In this document: piece after piece, positions 1 to 12,560 of the stretch
Layout: each line of letters begins with the position of its first letter
How positions within the stretch are numbered: the first letter of the stretch is position 1
Assembly: GCA_947579665.1 (NCBI GenBank)
Contig: OX388348.1
Location: forward strand, 16,926,001 to 16,990,000
Direction of reading: 5' to 3'
Source of the DNA: Sympetrum striolatum
Lineage: Eukaryota; Arthropoda; Insecta; Odonata; Libellulidae
Length of the DNA stretch: 64,000 nucleotides
Position numbers and translations under genes: made by a program
The notes under the pieces: model-generated
What the model was told of the DNA's origin: nothing
The model's database searches: none
Seen by the model: only the letters and a program-made list of their open reading frames with translations

Positions 1-1153
1 AACGACGCAGAAGAAAAGTAATTCCTCAAGATATCATCTCAAGTAAATAGATTCCTTAAATTGTAATGTCTTTATCTATCGAGAGATTTATCTTCCCCCA
101 GGTGAGTTTATGTATTTGCAAACACCGTTTTATCGGCATGGGTAAGTTGATACTCGAGACAAACGTTTATTTTTCATTCTGCTTCCCGATTTATTTAGGA
201 CGTTTGTTAAATAAATATGCGTTGATTCTTCGCATAAGGTGGAATATTTTGAAGAGATGTTCAAAATATTCTGTTTTATCCTTCAGTAAATAAAAATATG
301 AATTTTATTATTATTAATACATAAATATGCAGATAGGTTTGAACCAGTTGACAGAGTTAGAATAAATTAAACTACCATACAACGATGGTCATAATATGCA
401 CAAGAGATGAAGAGAGACAATAAAACAAGAAATGACAAGTAGTAAAGTAAAATAAATTATCGAAAACCAAACAATAAATATTATTTTTTAATCATCAAAA
501 AGTAACAAACAAATAAAAAATACTAATCATTTAATATTTTTACATCACTCATTCACCACTTATTAGTGAACAGACAATTTATTCACTATTATATCACCAC
601 ACTACTGTTCACAACCATAACATTACCATTACTAATCATTAACTAACTTCAATACACTGATTTGATTACACTAAGTTTTCTCTTAAATGCTTCTTCAATT
701 ACAGGGAAGAGAATGAAAATTTCTTCAGGTAATGCATTGTAATTCAATATGGATTAGTTTTGAAATGAAAATTTCCGAAATCTTTTCTATAAGCAAGAGA
801 TCAAACTCTTTTGACAGTGATCGTTTTCCCTAAATATATTGGAGCTTTCAGGTTTGAAGCTGAGTGATTTCATGCAGTTTAATTCAAAAAGTCGAGACAA
901 CTTAAAAAATAGCCTAAATATTTAAAGCTATAAGCGCCATACAGTGTGGAGAAGCATCTTCGTATCGTTTATCGATTTTTCATAGGAATTTTTAGTTAAA
1001 CAAAGGAACTTACGTGCGATCTTTTCTAATTTAAGAATACAACTCTTATCTATAGAGCTTCATAACCTACATTCATATTCTATAATCTTTTGGTTTTCTC
1101 ATACCTCCTACCGAATGTTCTCTTGGCGAATAATTGGGATTAAATTCTAATCA
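1..1153. other. AT-rich DNA, no gene recognised
   Basis: The stretch is AT-rich with scattered short open frames. None has recognisable domains or convincing composition. I see no repeat boundary or RNA gene. Confidence 0.6.
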
Positions 1154-2035
1154 TCAATTTTTAGCTTCTCCTATCAGGAGTTTAGCTCTCATGAATCTCC
1201 ACTCTTCTCTTCTACTTGCTTTCCTTTTTATTTCCTCATATTTGTTAATTTCAGTCCATTCTTTAAATTGTCCAACCATTCCATCCTTGGTCTCCCTCTT
1301 TTTCTCTTCCTTACTGTCCATCCTTCCAGCGCTGTCACAATTCCCTCCCCTGACGATCCCCTCAACATATGTCCCGCGTATTTCCACTTCCTTCTTTTCA
1401 CCTCATTCCATAGGCTATACCTGCTTCCTATTCTTCTCCATACATCTTCATTCGTTATTTTGCCTGGCCACTTAATTTTCAGTATTCTTCTGGCAAACCA
1501 TATGTCCAATGCCTTTATTTTTTTCCATACCTTTTAAGATGGTCCATATCTCTCACCCATACAAGAAAACCGGCCAAATATAACACCTCAACATTTTCAG
1601 TTTTAGTTTCATGTTGATCTCTCGTCTCATTAGATCGTTGTATTTCCAAAAATTTTCCTTTACCATTCCAATTCTTGATTTTATTTCATTACTGCAGCAC
1701 CCATCGTCTGACATTAAACTTCCTAGATATCTAAACTGTTGGACTTGTTTTATTGGTTTGTCATTAATTTTTATATTGCAGTCACTGTTACTTTTTTTTC
1801 TAGCCACCATCATTACTTTTGTTTTATTGGTATTAATGTTCAATCCAAATTTTGTTCCCACCTCATAAACTCTTTGCATTGCTAACTCTAAATCCTCTTT
1901 TGTAGATGTCATGATTACTATATCATCTGCATACCTTATATTGTTGAAATTCTTTCCTCCTATACATATACCCTTAATCTCTTTTAATGTTTCCCCTACA
2001 ACTTCTTCACTGTACAGGTTAAATTCTAATATTAG
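1154..2035 (-). pseudogene. Non-LTR retrotransposon reverse transcriptase, 3' fragment
   Basis: Read on the minus strand, this is the C-terminal part of a LINE-encoded reverse transcriptase. The catalytic YADD box lies at 1922-1933 inside the context NNIRYADDIVIMTS, preceded by the motif FNLYSEEVV. Next come NKTKVMM, a FRYLGSLMSDDG block, and after a frame change near 1510-1555 the zinc-knuckle-region-like tail (IWFARRILKIKWPGK, KYAGHMLRG, KRGRPRMEWLDNLK). A second frame change near 1250-1275 leads to the last block, EWTEINKYEEIKRK to LLIGEAKN, with a stop at 1154. The fingers part of the RT, the endonuclease and ORF1 are missing, so the copy is 5'-truncated, as is usual for LINEs. The motif set resembles the RTE-like endonuclease/RT proteins common in insects. 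The clade is inferred and not certain. It is a dead copy. Confidence 0.88.
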
Positions 2036-2600
2036 GTATTTTGCCTAAAATTTGTTGAAATTAGATCCTACTGAAAATTTGCAACATAACAAGAATAGTG
2101 ATGTTAAAAAAGTCATCATTTATTGTCAAACAGCAAATATCTTAATAAAACTCCCTGCTAGAATCCTTGTATATGAATGAAAAATGCCAAGAAAATGCTT
2201 AAGATTACTGCTACGATGATGAAAGAGATAAATTTCTTCTTTATTCAGGATGTATTGAATTTTTAGTCTCCTTTTATACTTGACTAATTGTCAATGCTAA
2301 TATATTGTATACAAAGATATCAAATTAAATGTCTGCCTGTCTAATAAATCAAAATACATAACAGCCATTAAAATAAGAGTATTTTACATGTTGATTTTCT
2401 CGCTTGTAACCCGAAATTTATCGTTTATTTCTGGAATATTAAATATTGATTATGAATAAAATGTTTATATTTCCTTTGAGCTGCGGATTACCAGATTACC
2501 AAAACCCCAAAAAATATAATGAAGAACTCATAATATCTTTCAAAATATAGATTTCATACATAATGTAACAATACTATTAATGTATACTTACTTATAACCC
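2036..2600. other. AT-rich DNA, nothing recognised
   Basis: Anonymous AT-rich sequence between the LINE relic and an unknown open frame. No coding or repeat signal is visible. Confidence 0.5.
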
Positions 2601-2619
2601 CTAGGGTATTTCGTCTGTG

Positions 2620-2997
2620 TTAACGATTGTGATACCCGAACGACACTTCTTCGTGCGCGGAGATATACCTGTACAAACATTTTTGGTCGTTTTTTTTCAT
2701 AGAGATCAGTTCTGCAGCAACTTTATTATTGTTTTCCTGTCCGTGTTCTTGGAACTCGGAATCGAAAATTGCCTCACGTTTCTTTTGGCTATTCAATATC
2801 TTTCTTTCCTCTGGAGCTGTTTGTTCGAAGGAAATTATTTCGCTTTTCCTAAATCCCAGATGTTGTGCGCTTTGATACCAATCGATTTGTTCTTTCAAAA
2901 CCTTCGTTAATTTCCCACGAGAGTTTAGCCGCCGTTGATATCGCGGCGAAAATTTTATTCCGTAAAAAGGAGCGTGATTGAATCTTTCTGTAATCAA
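2620..2997 (-). CDS. Unrecognised open frame, about 125 codons
   Basis: This open frame has a charged, glutamine- and lysine-rich composition (for example KVLKEQIDWYQ, EERKILNSQKKRE), unlike the hydrophobic frames opposite it. It sits in a locally GC-richer segment. The first codon is TTG, not ATG, so no proper start is seen. I recognise no domain, signal peptide or membrane segment. It could be an exon, a relic of a mobile element, or a chance frame. I favour chance or relic because no splice or promoter context supports a gene. Confidence 0.15.
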   Translation of the reverse strand: MITERFNHAPFYGIKFSPRYQRRLNSRGKLTKVLKEQIDWYQSAQHLGFRKSEIISFEQTAPEERKILNSQKKREAIFDSEFQEHGQENNNKVAAELISMKKNDQKCLYRYISAHEEVSFGYHNR

Positions 2998-3000
2998 TTT

Positions 3001-3699
3001 TTACGGCCACAGCTCTGATATATTCGTTTTTTTCCTCGCCAGATTCAAACCAGTCTCCTCAATTATAACGCATTTACATTTTTGAGATACGTCTAAAATA
3101 ATAATCTAAAGTCATAACCTTGGACGCATTTTAAATGTGATTAGCTAAAAGGGGTTCATATCTAAAATTCTACATAAAGAAATATTGCAATCAGAATGTT
3201 ATAATTTCTGTTTTTCGGTAGCAGTGAAAATTCTTGCTGTAAATATTTACGAGGTTCCTCCAAATCTCAGATTCACTTTGAAATAAATGCGTAAAGCAAA
3301 TAAAACCTTATTGTATCAATGTTATTATTATTTTATACCATTATAAAGAAAAGAAGTCAATGAATCACTGATTCTCATTTTATTTTATTGTTAAGATTTT
3401 TTGTTCGCATTGCTTTAGTCATGTCCAATTTTGTTTTCATTACAATGCTTGTTTTTTTATTTTGGCTGTACTCTTTGTTTATATAGATCACTTACATCAC
3501 ATTGGTTATGTTTTTAAGTGAGCCAGGAGCTAGAGTGCCCTTTTTGTTAAAGCTATGCCACTATTTCTCTCTAAATACTCTAAGGTCAATTCTTGTGTTA
3601 CTACTTCCTTTCGTATGGATTTCACGGATCTATTTAGTGGAAAGCAATCCCAGCTAATAAAGTCAGACAGCTGATGCTTGAGATTTTCATGTCTAATTA
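3001..3699. other. AT-rich DNA, nothing recognised
   Basis: No gene, RNA or repeat boundary could be supported here. Confidence 0.5.
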
Positions 3700-4330
3700 G
3701 GAAAGAGAATGGGATCATCATCACCTATCCCTATCATCGCTCGCGCAGCGTTCCGCACGATTCTTCTCGCCACCCTTTTCCTCGTCTCATCCCTTTCCTT
3801 TATCTTCTCCTCGAACCCCCGCAAACAGCCATTCACCAAAGCCTCCATTTGTGATACGTCGTATCTTTACGCACGTCGTGAATTGAATGCGGTCTCAAAA
3901 CCCCGTCTGAGCTTCCCCTTCCCACCGCCAGCTCGTGCTGTGGACGCTTGTCTGAGGGCGCGAAAAGATATCCGCCATGAGATACAACAGCCTGAAGGCA
4001 TCCGCCATTTGCTTGTCCACTCCCAGACCCTTTCATCTTCCCATTCTCGTCGTTCTTTCCGTTCCATTTTAGCTGCATTCTGATCCCTTTCCTTCATCTC
4101 TTTCATTTCCGTAATGGTTATTTTCCCGCCATCAAACACCCACGTGCTCTTTCACTTCCGGTCTTCCGGCACTCACTTTATTCATTCCTGTTCCCAGGTA
4201 TTCTCTGTGTATCTCGCGTTGTACTTGTTCTGGGCACCCCTCTGTCGCTATAGCTCTTCTTTATGTTTCTGTATTCAAAGGTGTTTGTATAACATGAGGG
4301 TTGGGAAGGAAACGTGTTTCTGCTTTTAGG
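3700..4330 (+). other. GC-richer pyrimidine-rich segment with an open frame
   Basis: This segment is clearly richer in G+C and in pyrimidines on the plus strand than its flanks. It contains a 124-codon ATG frame at 3709-4083. That frame begins with a hydrophobic stretch (TILLATLFLVSSLSFIF) that could pass for a signal anchor, and continues with a Ser/Arg/Pro-rich part. No family is recognised. The hydrophobic run is what TTC/CTC-rich DNA gives in any case, so coding potential is doubtful. It could instead be an old untranslated exon or a conserved non-coding segment. Confidence 0.2.
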
Positions 4331-5825
4331 GTTTTAATATAACACACGAGAATGAAATTCAAGGGCAGAGAAAACTTGGAAAGAAAATTGCTTTAGAAGG
4401 ATATGCAAATGTGTTGCTGAGTCATTTATTGATTGAAATTTCTCTGCAAGAATAATGTTTGGTGCATATCAGCGTGTAGCAAGGTTCAGAATTCAAACAG
4501 TTTTACATGTAGAATTAACAATCTTATTGTTTACGGATTTTGCAGTTGCTGTTCCCTGATCTATTCATTATATCGTAGTGCAAGATAGAGTGAAGCAAGA
4601 ATGATAATGTTTTAAGTATAACGTTTAAGTGATCTCATGAATTTATCACATATTATAAAATTACTTATTCTTATAATTCTTAACAATATTATTCTTATGT
4701 GAAGTATTTCCTTCCCAAAAATCAAGAGTTGTTGCAGGTAAATTTTACGTCGGTTTGTGTGAGAACATGAACATTTACTTCATCTAAAATGTACCTATTA
4801 CCGTAAATAATAAAAGCGCTGTTTTTTTCTAGTATCTAATATTCTAAGTATCTAACCTAGTTAATACCTTTCGGATACTTCAGTCATAAAGAGTGTTGAT
4901 AAGGCTTTAATTTACCAATTTACCATTCTACCAGGTAACGTTTGCATTTCATGCCTATGGATTCTATATGTTCGAAGTTCAGAATACATATCATTCTGAG
5001 TTTCTGGAAAATTCTAATTTATATGTACTTTACCATTAGTAGTTTTAGAGATTGTTATCGCAGAAAGTCTTGAACTAATACACTTGGAGTGGTACAATAA
5101 ATAATCAATATACCTTATTCATCTTTCGTGTCGTGATATATGGTAAGAATTGATAAACCATGCACGAATACTTTATTGGCTAATCGCTTTTTGTGCGGTT
5201 ATTAGTAGAGGATTCGGAAGTCCCCATTATGAAGAAAGGTTTTGGTAGAGTTTAAATGTAAATATTTGATTTACTTATGATATGTATATTTCAAATAAAC
5301 ATCACCTACACTTAATGTTGATTGACTAATTGTGGAATAGGTTGTACCATTAGTACTATTTGAATTGATTGGTAACTAATTTGAGATTTAAATTTGTAAT
5401 AGAGGACAAAAATCCAATATTAACCATCAAAAGCTTTCAAAATTTAATTTATGGGAGGTGAGGTTAAAAGCAAAACAGGATAAGGATTTAATTAAAACTA
5501 AAATGATCTACTGAAAACTAACTTGGAGATATTCAGTCAATGAATAAACTTAATTAAAATGCAATATAGATTAAACAGAAGCCCACCCTTATATAACAGA
5601 CTTCAAATTTGTATATATTTTAATATTTACAAAGGCAACGACCAATTAGTGAGAAAGACAGTTAATTGAACTTCAGTAATCTATGATGAAACTTAACCTT
5701 GCAGTAAAATTTTAAGATATTTTAAGGCTAGCTTTCATTGAATGCTTTTGTTTGTATAGTTAGAGTCGGTAAAACATCAGTTGTGGCGGTATTTGTATAA
5801 TTTAACATCTAATAGAGCATACACA
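4331..5825. other. AT-rich DNA, nothing recognised
   Basis: Anonymous AT-rich sequence with no supported gene, RNA or repeat. Confidence 0.5.
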
Positions 5826-5837
5826 AGTTTTGTAAAT

Positions 5838-5880
5838 AATAATAATAATAGTAAAATAGTAGTAGTAGAATAAAATATAG
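5838..5880. repeat. Trinucleotide microsatellite (AAT)n/(AGT)n
   Basis: Short runs of AAT units are followed by AGT units, giving an impure simple repeat. Confidence 0.8.
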
Positions 5881-6180
5881 TAGTTGAAATTTTGTATTTT
5901 ATGGAATAGAGAATACATGCATACCTTTTGGTATGTTCATGTGGAACAAAATACAAAAATGACTATTCAATTCCATATCTTTAACTCCCTTGTAGCTTAC
6001 CCCACCCTTTTAATCATCCAAAATCTTTTGTCTTTTACTTCCCGTTTATTTTTTCCCACGAATTTTACCCTCAATTACTTTCTGTAGTACCCATCTCCTA
6101 TCAATATCCGACCCACCCATTTCCTCTTTCGATGCTTGAAGTGAGAATGAGAATATATATAGAATGTATTTTTATTATTA

Positions 6181-6331
6181 GAGGTTAAAAATCTCCAGTA
6201 GCCATCTTTGTCGGCTTTCTTCATCTCATTCACCGGTGTTCGGAGAAAACAAGAAAAACAATAAGCATTACTCCGAACACCGTGAATGAGACGAGGAACG
6301 CCGACCAAGACGGAGAGAGATTTTTAACCCC
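6181..6331. mobile_element. Fold-back/MITE-like element, about 150 bp
   Basis: Two arms of about 62-66 bp (6181-6246 and 6271-6331) are inverted copies with a few mismatches and small indels, separated by about 24 bp. The outer ends share GGTTAAAAATCTC exactly. The inner ends share a block that ends GGTGTTCGGAG. No clear target duplication is visible at the ends. A non-autonomous DNA element or fold-back element is the likeliest identity. A coding role is unlikely. Confidence 0.75.
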
Positions 6332-6559
6332 TGGTTTTTTAACAGCCGTGTTCCAAAATTTCTTTGTTTATGATGAATTTTTAGTGAGAATGAGAATAAA
6401 TAGATTTGTTGTTAGAATTTTAGATTTAGAACGGAATAGATTTCTTGTGAGATTTTCGTAATGAGCTAGATAAGGAATGTAATTTTATTACAAAATATTT
6501 TTCCAAATCAAATAGAAGCGTCTGAAAAACGTAGAAACAATTTCTGCGAGCGGTAAATA

Positions 6560-7075
6560 AACTTCATGGATCTCATTCACGTCAGAATCTCACTCACTCT
6601 TTTATCTTTCGCTATCGCACGTAACAAAGGAATATTTATGTTCGGCGTGTATAGGCGCATCAAGCATGCACCCTCTTTCTGTGTTTCTTTCACTCTCAAT
6701 CCATCCCTCTCCTTACAGCTATCTCTCTCGCATCCTTTCTCCTACGGGCGACTCGTTACGTGGACGCCTGAATTCTCTCTTTGTTCGCTGCGTGATGCCA
6801 TCTCACACTTCTCCAATACACACACTCACGCCCCTGGACGTTTTTCTTTGCGGATGGAAGACGCCTGCCATTTCTTTTTTTAATTTCCAAAGATTTCCGT
6901 CTCCCGAGTGGTTTTCTGCAGTCCGCTCATCGCGATAAATGGCCCCGCGGCTGCTTTAGGGATTGCACGTTTTTTTCGCGATTCCCTTTTCTCTTTCTGA
7001 TGATGCCAACGCTTCCTCAGCTTCTAAACTGCATCGCGTCCGAGAAATTTTCTCACTTTTGTCTCCTTGGATTTC
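6560..7075. other. GC-richer, pyrimidine-rich segment
   Basis: The plus strand is rich in CTC/TTC runs and contains a compact GC-rich patch around 6890-6970. Two overlapping open frames of 90-105 codons occur in different frames (6566-6883 and 6666-6938). They are Ser/Leu/His-rich with no recognised family, which fits composition rather than coding. Confidence 0.3.
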
Positions 7076-10000
7076 GCGATTTTGTTGTTTTGCTTTGTAA
7101 CAAATAATATATTAATTAAGATTTCAAAAAGTCGCGATATCCATCATTCACATGTAAAATAAATATTTTAATAATAAAATAACAGATAAATTATTCTCCT
7201 TGCGTGCAATTACTGGTTGATAGGAGCTGCCATTTTTTACTAAAGGTCCTATTTTCTGTTCGGTTTTTAGCTTTAGGGTAAATTTCAAAACGGATTAGGA
7301 TTCTCACTATTAATTAAATAAAACTTCGATTAAGATTGGATTGCCGTTTTAAAAATGTAAACTTTTTAAATGTTTTTACCGTTCTATCTTGTTTTTCAAT
7401 TGTTAGTATTATTATTTATCACTTACAATTAGTCCGGTTGACTGTATTCATAAATATATGCTGTTTTTTATAATAGCTATATTATAATAAGAATTGGTAA
7501 ACTATATTATGCTATATTAAAATTGTATATGGAACCATAATTACAATATCACGTTATTAACCATTTCCTTAATCTTCTAGCTGCAAAGATACGTAATAAT
7601 GATACAGCACAATACCATACAGAGTCACGTGTGGTACATTATTATTATTATTATTAGGGTCTTTATTAGACGAGATTGAGACTAAAAAGTCTCCTCTTCC
7701 ATCTAACCTGTGAACAGCCATTAGTACATGACCGTATGTGATCGATCCGTTATGTAGCCCTATCGAATTAAACTTATATTATCATGTTAATTTAACTGCA
7801 ATCTAAAAAGGTTGATAGTAAACTCGTCAATTTTTAAGGAACTCTTACCTGCAAGATTTAAAATGGAAAAATGTTTGATCTTACTAAATTTTCAATCGTT
7901 CCTAGATGATTGAGTACGATCCGTTGAAATTTGCAATTGAAGATTCATTGATCCATTGTAAATATTCTTAATAAAACTTTACAAAATGTACATTGAATGG
8001 ATATATTTTACCGATGAGAAACTTGAATAATGAAAGTAATAGTGTTTCACTGGGTTCGTTGCATTCTGATGATAATATATCCCGAGGTAAGGCAGTGTGT
8101 CAAAGATCAATTTGAGCACGTAATAAATTTTCGAGACAGTATTGGTTCCATATGTTTGATCTGAATTAGCACATGTCCAGAATAATTCATATGCTTTTGA
8201 AAGTACGTGGAAACAAATCCATACGCTCAGCTCAAATTTAAAGCTAGGAGGCATTACATGTCGTATATCATGATCGTTCATACATTCCTCCTATCGTTGG
8301 TGCCATTAAATGACTGCCAACTTCCAAAGATTTCAAGAAATGGAGATCTTAGCATTTGGAGCGTTCAAAAACAGTAGATTTTGACGTTTGATTGCAAAAC
8401 ACCGTAGTGGGAAGATTAATATGTAAAATTCTGTCAGTTGCATTTAATGAGTCATAGAACAACTGAACTCAAATACTGTTTTTATCTTACGGAAATCAGC
8501 ATTTGCTCTGTAACAGAGGAAAGAATTGTTATGAAATATATTACATTATGAGTCACTAGATACGAAGTGCTATTTTCGAAAAAAAGGGGAGATAAATAAT
8601 TCTGGATATTTAATTTAATATGGTATTCACTTTTTTGTTAAATTTCTTCCACAGTTTTTAAATATATTGATTTTGCTTTAAATGTTCTCTGGAAAGTTAA
8701 GCGTCTAAGTTAAGCGAAAACCAGATACGTGGCGATCATTTTATTCCCGTTTTGTTCACATTCTTTACATTTTATAATCAACTCGCTTTACTTACTGAGA
8801 ACTATTCTTGTCCTCTACAGGATACCTACGACACTTGCTTTTACATCCTGTTCTTGATCTATTATGTATGAATTCACCATAGATTCTAGCTATGATAACT
8901 AATTTCAGTAATAGGTGGTGATCAATGCATCAATATTTACTAACTATAATTTCAAAACACCGGATAATATATAATTTTTTGACATTAATGTGAAATAACT
9001 AGATATAGTGAACATTTTAGGAAATTTATAAAAATACCATGATTGCTGATTCCATTGAGTTGAAATAAAGAATTTTTAAAGGGCTGAATAAAAATAATAC
9101 TTGAGGCTTCGAATTGTATATATTGTGTGTTTTATATTCTGAGTTGAAACTTTAAATTCTATGTAGTTATGAAGATACTTTTAGGCAATATACCAAATGC
9201 CTCAGTTTTGATCCTCAATTCATTAATATTCATCATTGGGTTTAACCGTCTACTTCTACTTTAAAAATGACGAATTTATTTTGATTAATTAATAAGATTT
9301 GTATGCCTTTATCCCTTTAAATATGGCCAGTATAATAGTAGGTGAAGGTTGTAACTGAAAAGGGAATCGACCTCGTATACTAGCTCTGAAAAAATGAATA
9401 AATGCTTTCAAATGAAGTCTGTTTACTTCTACATTCAAATTTTGTCTGCATAATGCGAAGTAATGGTTTGATATACATATCACTTTGAACAAAGTCATTT
9501 CCATTCGTTTGCTGGTCTCCGAAAATATGAATTATTCAGAAGCAAGCGGAACTGGCACCAGCTGGTTAGGAGACGATTTAGTGCTCTCAGTTAATAATGG
9601 TGCGTTGGTTATATCCGTCACATCTGCTCACAATTGTTGTCGTATCTGATAATTAATTGCTTGGGTAGATCAAAACCTATATTTGGAAGTAAAATTTTGG
9701 CATTTAAAAATTTCATTGTAGTAGATTCCTATCACGTTCTCTTCCATTGAAACATTAAAATCCCGGAATCCTTTATCCTTGGCGTTGTGTCGTTCTCACA
9801 GAAATCCTCGAAGCAGTATTTATCGGATATTCTATTTATGCGGTGCAGATACTTTTTTAGTCTGTTGGAAATATGCTATCGGTTTTGAGAAAGCTCGTGG
9901 TATTACAGTGTAGGCTAAGCGGCTTTGGATACGGGTGCACTCAACGAATATTGAGAATTGAAAAAAGCAGGGAATGACATGTAATAGTAAAATAAATCCC

Positions 10001-11940
10001 CACCGTGTACCCATTTCAGGAAGTAGACTTCCCAACTAGGATTCGTTGCGCTAGCTCAGTAAGATTCAGGGATTTGCAGTATCAGATTGTCGTTAAAATG
10101 TACCTAAATCGTGATCTTCGGTCAAGAAAATCTCTTTGAGCAATGGAAGATAAAAGGAATGGTTTAATGTTTTTTATGATGAATGGGCTTGTTTCCATGA
10201 TTTATAACTTTGATTAACCACATTTTTTCCTTATCTCTCCTTTAGAGAAGATAAGAGCAGTCAATAGCACTCTGGAAAGAGGCAAATTTCTTGACTTATT
10301 TAATGATTCTTTGTATTCGTTAAAGTGTAAATTGTACTACGTACTTTCCTATTGGTTTGTGCTTTTCTTTTTTCTTTTTTCTCTTTATTTTTTTGTATCT
10401 CTTTGTCTCTTTTTTGTGTTTAATTTTATTTCTTGTATCAAATGTAATTTGGTATTTTCGTATCTGTTTGTGATAAATGAATATTCATATTGTTATCTGA
10501 AAGTTGTGAACATATAACTGTTAATTTATGTATACGTTATTTTATCGAATTTGATTGCACAGTTGTCGATACAAATTATATTTCATGATAAAATTATTAT
10601 TGAAATTACTTCCTTAATTACTCTTCTACTTCCAAATTTGCAATTTTCATAAATTATTAAGAGGAGAGATTCCACCTATGAGCAACAAAAGATGAAAATG
10701 ATAAGTATCGCCTGACGAAAATTTGCGGAAAAAGTATCCTAAAAAAATGAAATAGGAATGATCTTCGCTAATCATTGCTTCTGATTAGATAACCATTTGA
10801 AAAACAACTATTAATGTGAATTATTCATTAGTATCGATTGCTTAATTTAAGTCGGTCGTTGCAAGGATTAAATTCTATGGCTTCCATACTTGTGTATATA
10901 ACAATCATTCTGAAAATGCAAGAAAATGTTCACCCTTACATCCCAATTCTCCGATAGTTTATGGCTCTCACAGAAACAGTTTTAGTTTTACTGCTCGTTA
11001 TAAAATTTTCAAGTACGTAATTCTTCAGTTTTGTAGAACTTACTCTAACGTTACAGGTAAATTCACGATTGGTGAGATCTTTTTCACGATCACAACAAAC
11101 CGGAATCCTTTTTAGGAGTAGAGTCGTATTTATTTCAATGAGTGGCACTTGAGTTAGATCTTGATACTGCAGCGGATTTTGAAGTAGGGTCTGAGGGCCT
11201 CCCGTATTCCTGTAACCGAAGCAGTATGTAAGGAAGTCACAGACAAAACTTCAGCAACCTTTATCTGCACCCTCAAAACAAGAATTGAACCCTCCAAAGT
11301 TTATTGAACTCTGCAGCTGAAAGGAGGAAAAGTTACGTAACCCAGATTAGGGTTATTGTTTTTCTTAAGTCCTATCTAACTTCAGTTAATCTATCATCCT
11401 TCATTTTGTATATTATAAGGTCAATTTTTTATTGCTTATGATATTAAAAAAAATTTCAACCTGGAGTAAGAAACTTAGGAGAATTCTGTTCTTCCTCTCA
11501 GGGACCCATTGGCAATGAGTCATTAAAAAACTTGTTTAAGTGATTATGTATTCATTTGATCCATTACTTGTGTTCATTTGTCGGGTTAAAATAGAAATGT
11601 AATAAAGAGATAATAAGTAGTGCTTCTTGGGGAAGGAAGGTGCTCAGATAGGTTTGAGGAAGATTAGCAGTGTCTAAGGAAGCTGTGATGAAATTGAGGA
11701 AACTGATATTTGTGAGCAATGATAGATTGAAAACATTATTCCAAGACCAAAATAAGATTCTTTATTAAATGCCATATTTCAGTACTTTTCTAAATGTTGT
11801 GTCTCTATTTTGTAAACAAAATGAAGTCAGAAATGAGGGAACGAATGTTTACGATTATTTCTAATGGAAAAATTTTTGAATCATCAAAGTCGAACGAAGT
11901 CAAAGTCGAACCAAAGATACCTATAGATATAGCGAAGTAC
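7076..11940. other. AT-rich DNA, nothing recognised apart from a short (TTA)n
   Basis: Mostly anonymous AT-rich sequence. A short ATT repeat lies near 7640-7658, followed by a small inverted repeat, GAGACT...AGTCTC, near 7677-7692. A T-rich run lies at about 10360-10440. Short frames here have no recognisable content. Confidence 0.5.
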
Positions 11941-11947
11941 CGAAAAC

Positions 11948-11997
11948 CATCAAAAGACGAAATTTCGTCTTCATCGAAATTTAATCGTCTTTTGATG
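11948..11997. other. Compact perfect-stem hairpin, miRNA-precursor-like
   Basis: CATCAAAAGACGA is followed after a short interval by its exact complement TCGTCTTTTGATG. Inside them AATTTCG pairs with CGAAATT around a 7-base loop, with a small bulge on the 3' side. The resulting stem of about 20 bp is pre-miRNA-like in size, but a decayed MITE would look the same. Overlapping open frames on both strands here reflect the inverted repeat. Confidence 0.45.
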
Positions 11998-12199
11998 TTT
12001 TTGTGTGATTCGTTCCATCTACGATTCAATCATCAGCGGCTATTTTATTATTGAAGATAACTATACTTAAAATATCGATATTTAAAAATCTATCAGCCTT
12101 CTACTGAATCCCTAAAATTTTAAAATTTCCCTTACGTCGCGCTTTTCTTATAGAGTTACTGGCATCGGTTGAATAGATACATGAATATTTACTTGACTT

Positions 12200-12560
12200 T
12201 GATTATAGTTATCATTGATGTTCACGTCGATGTATATTACGGTTTCTATTCCTTTCGCTATCCTGCACAACCGCTCCTGTCTTTTTAAAGTCGACCATCA
12301 CATCCCCCGCTGCGTGACTCTAGTGCTGTTTTCCACGGAGCGTACATTCTTAAAGCGGTTTGCTCTCTTCGTACGCTATCTGTCGGTCAGCGGTCCTCAG
12401 CGACGCTCTTGAATGCCGATGAGAAGCACTTTCCCGGGCCGTAAATAATTCAGCGGCTGTGCCCGGTGCAACCGCCGACCGACCCATGGCCCGACCGATG
12501 CATGGCACAGCTCCGAGAAGCACTTCGCTGGGGTAGTAATAGGCTAACTTACTTCCCCTG
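12200..12560. other. GC-rich patch in AT-rich flanks
   Basis: This patch is distinctly richer in GC and CpG than its flanks. GAGAAGCACTT occurs twice within about 100 bp (near 12421 and 12515). A 65-codon frame at 12215-12412 has no recognisable features. It could be a CpG-retaining regulatory segment or a mobile-element fragment. No firm assignment is possible. Confidence 0.3.
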
